From Homarus americanus (lineage: Eukaryota; Arthropoda; Malacostraca; Decapoda; Nephropidae), in assembly GCF_018991925.1 (NCBI RefSeq), contig NW_024735301.1, forward strand, positions 1-64,000: 64,000 nucleotides of DNA, written 5' to 3'. Position numbers and translations under genes: made by a program. Below, piece by piece: positions 55,947 to 64,000 of this stretch. Numbering within the stretch: position 1 is the stretch's first letter; every line of letters starts with the position of its first letter. The notes below the pieces were generated by a model. It made no database searches. It was given only the letters and a program-made list of their open reading frames with translations, and had not been told where the DNA came from.

Positions 55947-57603
55947 GTACTTTGCTGTCACTCGGAATCGAGTATGACGATCATCCAGCTATGATACAAT
56001 GATGAGTTATTTGGGATGTCACCTAGGTTGGTGAGCTTTGAGGTGACTAAAGAGGCCGATACGGGACCTGCAGCGTCGTTCGTATTCGTTGCACATGTGG
56101 AGGGCTTAATCTACTGCAGGAGGGGCGGTGGCAGCGTCTTTTCGGCGTTGGCGCTTGTCTGCCTCGGTTTGCAGTCGGGTTAGCTCGAAAGCATTGACAC
56201 CTTCTCGTGTGGTGCTCCTCCAAGCGTTACGATGTAACGTAATCGTCTCCCAGGTGAGGGGGTCGATTTGTCACTTTTTCAGGTTTGTCTTAAGACTATC
56301 CTTATACCTTTTCAGTTGCCCGCCGGCGTTACGTTTACTATTCGTTAGGTGACTGTAAAGTAGCTGCTTTATGAGTCTACTGTCGTCCATGCAGGTAACA
56401 TGGCCAGTCCAACGTAGTTGTTCATGGGTAATGGTAGCCTCGATGCTCCTACAGTTGGTGTCAGCAAGAATACTGGCATTTGTTCTCTTGTCTTCCCAGA
56501 CTCGGAGGATGAAACGTAGACTACGTTGGTGAAAGATTTCAAGTGCCTTGAGGTGCTTCCTGTATGTGACCCATGTCTCACTGCCATATAGCAGGGTGGG
56601 GAGGACCACTGCTCGATATACATGCAGCTTTGTAGATAATTTCAGGTCCCTACAGCTGAAGACACGGTTTCGGAGTGTCATAGGCTTGAGATGCACATCT
56701 GATCCGATATTGAATCTCTTCATCGATGTCCGTGGTGGTGGACAGGTGGGAGCCGAGATACTGAAAGTGGGCAACATTATAGAGGGTAGCACCGTTAAGA
56801 TGGATGGATGGTGGGTGTGTGAACCAGGGGCAGGCTGAAAGAGAATCTGAGCTTTACATACCTGTACATTCACCTCAAGGCCGAAGTGTGCATACGCATC
56901 TGCGTAGGTGCTCACGATCTACTGTAGGTCGTGTTCAGTGTGAGCAACAAGGAGGTCGTCTGCATACTGAAGTTCAGTAATGGAAGCTGCCGACACCTTT
57001 GTTGTTGCCTGGAGTAGTCTTATGTTGAAAAGACCCCCCTTCACCTGGTACTCGATGTTCACCCTGCTGGCTAAATTGGCACTGGCACGAGTAAGGAAGG
57101 CAGCCAAGAAGATGGAAAAGAGAGTTGGTGCCAGTACACACCCTTGTTTAACCCCCCGTTGGATGGGGAAGAACTCTGACTGGGTGCCATTGTGCAGGAC
57201 ACTGCTGTTCATGCCATCGTGGAGTTGCCTCACAACGGTGATGAATTTTGGTGGACAGCCAAAACGGCTGAGGGTCCACCAGAGGGCTTCCCTGTTGACC
57301 GAGTCGTAGGCCTTGGTTAGGTCGATGAAAGCCATGTACAGGTCACGACGTTGCTCTCTGCACTTTTCCTGTACCTGGCGGGCAGCAAAGATCATGTCAG
57401 TGGTGCCACGTTATGGACTAAAACCACATTGAGATTCTGCGAGGAAGTTTTCCCCATCAGGAAGGAGTTTGTTAAGGTCCAGGAGGACTCGGGCGATAAT
57501 CTTGCCAGCTACGGAGAGCAGCGAGATCCGCAGTAGTTGCCACAGTCTGACCGGTCTCCCTTGTTCTTATAAATATTGACAACGGAAGCGTGTTTAAGAG
57601 CTT

Positions 57604-57605
<2 letters not shown>
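55911..57605 (-). mobile_element. 5'-truncated RTE-like non-LTR retrotransposon, inactive
   Basis: Read on the minus strand: a frame with NIYKNKGDRSDCGNY, a shift near 57525, AGKIIARVLLDLNKLLPD, a TAA at 57413-57411, LTKAYDSVNREALWWTL (RT motif A), RGVKQGCVLAPTLFSIF, and QYADDLL (catalytic). A TAG at 56921-56919 follows. Two compensating shifts occur around 56810 and 56715, then VVLPTLLYGSETW, LRWTGHVTCMDD and KRYKDSLKTNLKK before a TGA at 56273-56271. Further down is IGLFSHLKAH, a remnant of the C-terminal zinc-finger-like motif of this group. The 3' tail is (TAG)n. The 5' edge joins (CA)n directly. RTE-type placement rests on motif style. Confidence 0.8.

Positions 57606-57650
<45 letters not shown>
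57606..57650. repeat. (CA)n microsatellite, 5' flank of LINE
   Basis: About 22 units, in the same orientation as the tract at 55860-55910. Confidence 0.97.
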
Positions 57651-57742
57651 GAACTGCGCATGCCTCTGTTGACGGATGCAACTGACTCAATAGGATATGA
57701 CGCAACACTAACAATTACGTTCACGACGGAAATGATACACAC

Positions 57743-58134
<392 letters not shown>

Positions 58135-58655
58135 AGGAGAACGATTACGATAGGCACAGGGGAACGATTACAATAGGCACAGGGGAACGATTACAATATA
58201 CGGGACGATTATAATAGGCACAGGACGATTATAGGTACAGGACGATTACAATAGGCACAGGGAACGATTACGATGAGCTAGGAAACGATTACAATAAGCA
58301 CAGGACGATTATAATAGGCAGGACGATTACAGCGCTTAATCGTGGGTTATAATCGTGGGTTATAATCGTGGGTTGTAATCGTGGGCTTGTAATCGTGAGG
58401 TTGTAATCGTGGGTTGTAATCGTGGGTTTAATCGTGGGCTTATAATCGTGAAGGCATAATCGTGGGCTTACCTTAATCGTGGAAGCGCTTGTCATAGGGT
58501 TTGTAATCATTGGGTTTGTAATCGTCAGGCGTAATCGTGGGCTTTATCGATGGGCTTGTAATCGTGGACTTATAATCGTGGGCTAGTAATCGTGGAGTTT
58601 GTAATCGTGGGTTTGTAATCGTGGGTTGTAATCGTGGGTTGTAATGTGGACTTGA
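58135..58655. repeat. Head-to-head array with CGATTACA core
   Basis: The left half has ten copies of ACGATTACAATAGGCACAGG. The right half has about 20 copies of TTGTAATCGTGGG, whose reverse complement begins CCCACGATTACAA. The junction is a perfect hairpin: ACGATTA (58323-58329), a 7-nt loop, TAATCGT (58337-58343). Confidence 0.93.
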
Positions 58656-58857
58656 CTTTACTGCATTAGTGGGGAGGTCAAGGTCAGAGGTCAACATCAC
58701 GATAACAAACAAACAAGAATAAAACACAGGTCATTTTCTGAGGTGCTGACGTCGTGAAAATAACAGCTGACACATAAGTTCTTGTTCACCGACACATAAC
58801 ATGAATAGTGCTGACACCTGTGAATAACCTGGAGGTGTTGTGTAAGGCATTGTTATG
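58656..58857. other. Low-copy sequence with perfect DR1
   Basis: AGGTCAAGGTCAGAGGTCA at 58675-58693 is three AGGTCA half sites with gaps of 0 and 1. Otherwise unassigned. Confidence 0.55.
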
Positions 58858-59485
58858 GTGGCGGGTGGTGGGGGGAGGAGGTGAGGCAGGGAGGAGGTGA
58901 GGCAGGGGGAGGAGGTGAGGCAGGGAGGAGGAGGAGGTGAGGCAGGAGGAGGGAGGAGGTGAAGCAGGGGAGGTGGAGGTGAGGCAGGGAGGGAGGTGAA
59001 GTGGGGAGGTGGAGGGAGGTGAGGCAGGGAGGAGGAGGTGTGAGGCAGGAGGAGGAGGAGGTGAGGCAGGAGGAGGAGGGAGGAGGTGTGAGGCAGGAGG
59101 GAGGTGAGGGCAGGGAGGAGGAGGAGGTGGAGGCAGGGAGGAGGTGAGGCAGGGAGGAGGAGGTGAAGCAGGGAGGATGTGAGGCAGGGAGGGAGGTGAG
59201 GCAGGGAGGAGGAGGAGGTGAGGCAGGAGGAGGAGGAGGAGGTGAGGCAGGGAGGAGGAGGAGGAGGCAGGGAGGAGGAGGGAGGTGAGGCAGGAGGAGG
59301 TGAAGAGCAGGAGGAGGAGGTGAGGCAGGAGGTGAGGCAGGAAGGAGGAGGAGGTGAGGAGGAGGTGAGGCAGGGAGGAGGAGGTGAGGAGGGAAAGAGG
59401 TGAGGCAGGAGGAGGAGGTGAGGAGGGAAGAGGAGGTGAGGCAGGAGGACAGGAGGAGGTGGGTCAGAGGCAAGGTGAGGTGGGG
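58858..59485. repeat. GGAGGAGGTGAGGCAGGGA minisatellite
   Basis: About 35 irregular units; the Ser/Pro/Leu and Glu/Gly frames are artefacts. Confidence 0.94.
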
Positions 59486-59687
59486 TGGGGGTGGGGTTGC
59501 ATCAAGGGTCAAAGCAAAGCAGGCAGCTCCAGCACAAGCTATCAACAACTCTCTAACTTCACCACTAACTCTCAACTCTGGGGCAGTAAACAGTGTTGGT
59601 GAGGCCGAGGGATATGCAATCACGTGTTAGTTTGTGGTCGTCTTATAAAGTTCTACTGAATATCTTAAGCCTTAGAACACAAGTTTT

Positions 59688-59690
<3 letters not shown>
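59486..59690. other. Low-copy spacer, no gene seen
   Basis: Unassigned unique sequence. Confidence 0.5.
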
Positions 59691-59725
<35 letters not shown>

Positions 59726-59776
59726 TAATAATAATAATAATATTATAATAACAATAATAATAATAATAATAATAAC

Positions 59777-59821
<45 letters not shown>

Positions 59822-59962
59822 TATAATAACAATAACAATAATAATAATAATAATAACAATACAATAACAATAACAATAATAATAATAATAATAAACAATA
59901 ACAATAACAATAATAATAATAATAATACTAATAACAATAATAATAATAATAATAACAATAAC

Positions 59963-60009
<47 letters not shown>
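59691..60009. repeat. (AAT)n microsatellite with AACAAT variants
   Basis: About 320 bp of AAT triplets; AACAAT interruptions recur at irregular spacing. Confidence 0.97.
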
Positions 60010-60010
<1 letters not shown>

Positions 60011-60411
60011 CACACCTACACAACCCTCAATATCAGGTGTCGTCCAACACCATATAGTTCTACCCTCACTACCGCCTCGACCATAACAACTGGACATATT
60101 CTTACTATGCTTCTATAATCTTCATCTTTATTCTCCTTATTTAAATTATTAGTCATTCCTTCTATTATGTATGTTAATTTAAATACGACATTGATCTTAG
60201 TTTAAATACGGTCATACAAATTATTTTTTTATTGGGGTAATTTTAATCATTTGTGAGGTCAAGTTAAATATTTCTCAAAACAGGTGATTTCAGGTGTTTT
60301 TCCTTACAATTAGGCTAATTAAGATAAATATAGGTTGATATATATACCAGGTATAGACCCACTTAAACCCTGTTCAAGTTCAGCAATGGTGTAAAATGTT
60401 TTTTAATCCAA

Positions 60412-60415
<4 letters not shown>
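60010..60415. other. AT-rich low-copy sequence, no gene seen
   Basis: TTTAAATACG recurs near 60176 and 60200. No gene. Confidence 0.5.
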
Positions 60416-60448
<33 letters not shown>

Positions 60449-60535
60449 TTATTATTATTAATATTATTATTATTATATTATTATTATTATTTTATTACTA
60501 TTATTTTATTATTATTATTATTTTATTATCCTTCC
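60416..60535. repeat. (ATT)n microsatellite
   Basis: ATT triplets with TTTT interruptions, complementary to the (AAT)n tract about 400 bp upstream. Confidence 0.96.
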
Positions 60536-60714
60536 TTTCATCTCTTCCTCCATTATCACCTCCTCCCCTACCACCTCCTCCTCACAAACAATTAACAATT
60601 AATCACCTCTCCATCATACCTGGCCTAATTAATTAAAAACTTCTCAGACTTTTACCTCAACAGGTTCACTTTCTTACCAATTATATAATTAATTTAAACT
60701 TTCACAAAGGTTCT
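60536..60714. other. Low-copy sequence, no gene seen
   Basis: AT-rich, unassigned. Confidence 0.5.
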
Positions 60715-60890
60715 CTAAGGTCACAGGTGTTAGGTCAATCCGGGGGTCAATTAAGGTCACAGGTGTTAGGTCAATCTGGGATCAATTAAGGTCATACTGA
60801 GGTCAATTAAGGTGAAAATAGGCATAAATACGCCTTAATTTTTTTTGTAAGAGGAAACGATTTGTGTTTCTATAGAGGTCAAAGGTCATG
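60715..60890. repeat. AGGTCA-rich tandem repeat with perfect DR1
   Basis: Two to three copies of AAGGTCACAGGTGTTAGGTC plus AATC. A canonical AGGTCAAAGGTCA stands at 60876-60888. Confidence 0.8.
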
Positions 60891-61395
60891 TAAAGCCTTA
60901 TTTAATTGGTTCAATATATTATTGTAATCTTACCTGTATTTTAATGCGATTTTTTTACACCTGTTCACATATTCTACTTTATATCTACGTTAATTTACTC
61001 CAACTATACTTCATATCTATCCTTTATCAACCTGACCTGACCTCAAACCTGACCTGACATCTACCTTATACCTATCTCAATGTAACTAACCTCTATCTCT
61101 CATCTACTTAACCTCTACATCAATCTACCTCACCTCTTTCTACCTCACTTCTACATTTTCTTTCTCACCTCTACCTAGCACCCCCCTACAACACCCACGT
61201 TGGTAGTGAAGGGGGCAGGGCAGGTGGTGACATCTTGTTCCGCCCATCACTTGTCCAGTCGTCTCTTAATGGTTATCACCTCTCAACACCTTACCCATGT
61301 TAATTAAGGTCATTTAGGGCGACAGCTGTAGGTGTATATATCCAGTGTCCCATTTGCCTGTACAATACTAATGCTCGTTACAGTAAGTGGGGGGT
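60891..61395. other. Low-copy sequence with CTACCTCACCTC words
   Basis: Degenerate ACCTCTACNTC words at 61040-61180. No gene. Confidence 0.5.
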
Positions 61396-61471
61396 TTTAG
61401 GTTAGATTGGGTTATTACAAGTTAAGTTAAGGTTAGGTTAGGTTAGGCTAGGTTAGGTTATTACAGGTATA
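61396..61471. repeat. Degenerate interstitial TTAGG
   Basis: GGTTA units with GGTTATTACA bounding them on both sides. Confidence 0.85.
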
Positions 61472-61829
61472 TTAATTAGTATGAGAAGAATGACCTACAG
61501 GTGTTGTGTGTCCTGTGGTAACGACCGCTGAGGTGAGTGACACAGTGAAGGTTTATGGTCTTAACACACACAACATAAGCTCCTCCCAAACACAACCCCG
61601 CCCCCACACACACACACAACCCACACACACACACCCACACATACCCGACCCACACCCTCCCACACACACATCTCTCAAAAAACAATCATTCACAGCTGGC
61701 TCACTCAACATTTAAAAACAATGTATCACAAATATCCTGCACTAATTTAGCAACAGGTAGGCGGCCACCAGGTGTACCTATGCTGGTCGGTGTTATGTTC
61801 AGGTCTCAACACGTGGGCAGTGGTGACCC
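61472..61829. other. Low-copy sequence with CACACCC-rich patch
   Basis: ACACACACAACCC at 61600-61670; otherwise unassigned. Confidence 0.5.
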
Positions 61830-62142
61830 AGCTTACGTGAAGATTAGACACCCCAGCTTATTTACGTAATTAGACCCCACTTTACGTATTCACCCACATT
61901 TACGTGAATTAGGCACCCCTGCTTATTTTACGTGAAGATTAGGCACCCCAGCTTATTTACGTGAAGATTAGGCACCAACTTATTTTACGTGAAGATTAGG
62001 CACCCCAGCTTATTTTACGTGAAGATTAGGCACCCCAGCTTATTTTACGTGAAGATTAGGCACCCCAGCTTATTTTACGTGAATTAGACACCCCAGCTTA
62101 TTTTACGTGAAGATTAAACACCCCAGCGTATTTCATTTACGT
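61830..62142. repeat. 30-bp tandem array of the element arm, GAAGATTAGGCACCCCAGC
   Basis: About ten copies; each joins ACGTGAAGATTAGGCACC to CCAGCTTATTTT. This is the arm of the TTAGG-cored family (GAAGATTAGCCACCC...CTTATTT) with CACCTGA changed to TACGTGA. Confidence 0.93.
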
Positions 62143-62149
62143 CAGGACA

Positions 62150-62348
62150 GGTGAATTAGATTAGATTAGGTTAGGTTAGGTTTAGATTAGATTAGATTAG
62201 GTTAGGTTTAGATTAGGTTAGGTTAGGTTAGGTTAGGTTTAGGTTAGGTTTAGATTAGGTTAGGTTAGGTTAGGTTAGGTTAGGTTTAGTGGGTTAGGAT
62301 TAGGTTTAGGTTAGGTTTAGATTAGGTTAGGATTAGGTTAGGTTACAG
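62150..62348. repeat. GGTTA/GATTA telomere-like array
   Basis: About 190 bp of GGTTA, GATTA and GGTTTA units directly after the arm array, restoring the arm-plus-core order. Confidence 0.93.
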
Positions 62349-62549
62349 ATCCTGATATCAGTCACTTCCTGCAGATTTCCCCAACCTCATTCATACAGAA
62401 AGAAAGAAAGGAGACTGGACACAACAGCTGACAACACCTACAATAGCTGTCTCAAGCAAACCAGAAACAAGAGAGAGACGGACAGACAGCTCACCACAGG
62501 CCATCCTTGCTAATGAATATCGACACAAACAAGAGAATTAATCGGCCGA

Positions 62550-62586
<37 letters not shown>

Positions 62587-63033
62587 ATCACCTGTGTAGC
62601 GAGAGACAACAAGAGATAACTACAGTACACAAGAGAAACTACCTAAAGAGGCTGTAGATTGTCTTCACTCCAATGGGCTGTATAATTAAGATAATCTGTG
62701 GTCACCTTGATGCCTCCTCTACAGTGGCTGGTGATGCTAATAGTCTACAGTGACTACACTCCAGTGATGCTGTGAGAGGCTGTTGTTGGCTAAATAGGTT
62801 CTGTACTCATGGGTTCTTTAGGGAGTTTCACCTGTGATTTGGGACCGATTGGGTTTAATTGGTTCTGAATCGAATTTAACCTATTATGGGTAAGGACCTA
62901 TTGGGATTGTCGACCTATTGGGACTGAGCTAACATATGAATCCCAATGAGGAGCTAAGACATCAAAAGAAAACGTAACGCTGTAGTAATTTTCAATGGGA
63001 TACTACGGCAATTTTACGGGGTTGCTGTTAGGA
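62349..63033. other. Low-copy sequence with (GA)n and CCTATTGGGACT words
   Basis: (GA)n at 62554-62583; GACCTATTGGGATTG and GACCTATTGGGACTG at 62887-62925 resemble the GGGGCC module. No gene. Confidence 0.55.
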
Positions 63034-63034
63034 G

Positions 63035-63082
<48 letters not shown>

Positions 63083-63328
63083 CCAGGCGTGACACAAACG
63101 TAATTTCACTAAAACACGGCAAAAAAAAAAAACCCGACTCACACACCGGGCCAGCGTCCACCTGCAGTAAATTCTAAACACGGAACCACCAAAGGAAAAG
63201 TTTTGCCTTAGTGTTATGAAAAGGCAATTAAATAAGTTTTAAGTACAGTGTGTGTGTGTGTGTGTGTGTATTTTCCAGGTACATATGTGTGTGTGGGGTT
63301 GTCAGGGGTCAAGTGAACGTAAGGAACA

Positions 63329-63400
<72 letters not shown>

Positions 63401-63480
63401 GCTAGCAGATAACCTTATACAAGTCCTTGACCCTCTGTAATATCCTTGAGAGAGAGAGAGAGAGAGAGAGATAAAATATG
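63034..63480. repeat. (GT)n, (GT)n, (CA)n and (GA)n cluster
   Basis: (GT)n at 63036-63080 and 63250-63268, (CA)n at 63333-63399 and (GA)n at 63446-63471, separated by unique DNA. Confidence 0.94.
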
Positions 63481-63930
63481 CGGTATATGGAGATAAAAGA
63501 GAACATGAATAATATAGAGAAACAGATAGACAGAATAACGAAAGACAACAAAATATAATTAGATGCACAATACATAATAAACTAACACACAGGAGAACTA
63601 AAATAAGGACAAATAATGCAGAAAAATGTGAAAAAGGAAAAACTAAAGGAAAATGCCAAAAGAAAAGTCAAGGAAAAAATACCAAAATGTAATCGGATTA
63701 AAACACGAAAAAAAAGATCACAAAACAGAATAAAACAGAATAACAGAAAATAGAACAAAACTTAGTATAAACAGACAGTAAATAAATAATAAAGTAACAT
63801 GTAAAAAATTATTAAATAAAAACAAAAAGAAAACAGATGAAAACAAAATCATTAAAACAGCCGAAAAAAAAGATTTGTCCTGTAACAAATTTTCCAAAAC
63901 CAAAGGGTAAACATGTCCAAAAACACAAAA
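63481..63930. other. A-rich low-copy sequence, no gene seen
   Basis: AAAACAGAATAAAACAGAAT and similar A-rich words. Its only frames are F/L/S-rich by composition. Confidence 0.6.
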
Positions 63931-64000
63931 AATATAAGAATGGATGAAACTGCAGCGGTCCATACTGGGCAGTCCCGTTAACACCCCCCTATCGCTCATA
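63931..64000 (-). mobile_element. 3' end of CR1-like LINE, cut by window
   Basis: Read on the minus strand: the tail TTCTTATAT, then in reverse order CTGCAGTTTCATCCATTC, GGGACTGCCCAGTATGG and TATGAGCGATAGGGG. This matches the 3' UTR and last codons of the LINE at 10549-11574, with a small deletion at the usual CCAATAGGCC. The body would lie beyond the window. Confidence 0.8.

Noticed and set aside
56548..57309. Plus-strand frames opposite the RTE-like LINE
   Set aside because: They are shadows of the RT frame; the catalytic motifs read on the minus strand.

Overview
This is repeat-dominated nuclear DNA from an arthropod, most likely a decapod crustacean. Three things support this. TTAGG, the arthropod telomere motif, and its degenerate forms recur as interstitial blocks. 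Several decayed non-LTR retrotransposons carry the short (TTCTTATG)-type 3' tails I associate with decapod genomes. Long (CA)n, (GA)n, (ACAG)n and 15-57 bp minisatellite arrays fill most of the sequence. There are no bacterial-type operons, CRISPR arrays or phage genes, and no complete protein-coding gene can be recognised. The organism call is inference; the sequence alone does not fix the species.

Layout. 1-10 kb: a TTAGG-cored inverted-repeat element at the very start, minisatellites (21 bp at 1.3-1.8 kb, 51 bp at 2.3-3.0 kb), a CpG-rich low-copy island at 6.1-7.1 kb with a plausible exon, and a 79-nt tRNA-like hairpin at 7.7 kb. 10-17.5 kb: a 24-bp ACC/ATT array split by a 5'-truncated LINE, an 18-bp G-rich array, two candidate exons near 15.3 and 16.0 kb, a 227-bp (CA)n, and a broken retroelement fragment. 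17.5-29 kb: a nuclear-receptor-like AGGTCAGAGGTCA array, a chimeric LINE at 21 kb, a candidate Ig-domain exon at 24.6 kb, six perfect TGACGTCA sites at 24-bp spacing, and a 1-kb 35-bp satellite. 29-41 kb: the clearest inverted-repeat element (29.2 kb), a 444-bp polypurine tract, CCTAA/CCTGA blocks, a 15-bp array, a LINE endonuclease fragment, a 1.6-kb GGGGCC array and a LINE 3' end. 41-52 kb: more minisatellites. 52-54.5 kb: a CCAAT/TATA/GA cluster next to a 1.7-kb array packed with ACGTCA. 54.5-64 kb: G-rich DNA, an RTE-like LINE inside a (CA)n tract, a head-to-head array with a CGATTACA core, (AT)n, (AAT)n, a tandem array of the inverted-repeat element's arm, and a LINE 3' end running off the window.

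No genes act together here. The coherent themes are a dispersed TTAGG-cored element and its tandem derivatives, retrotransposons landing in simple repeats, and minisatellites that multiply consensus binding motifs (CRE, DR1, DR5-like, E-box). Most long open frames are by-products of arrays whose unit is a multiple of three. Candidate exons are listed with low confidence because splice signals and an open frame are the only evidence.
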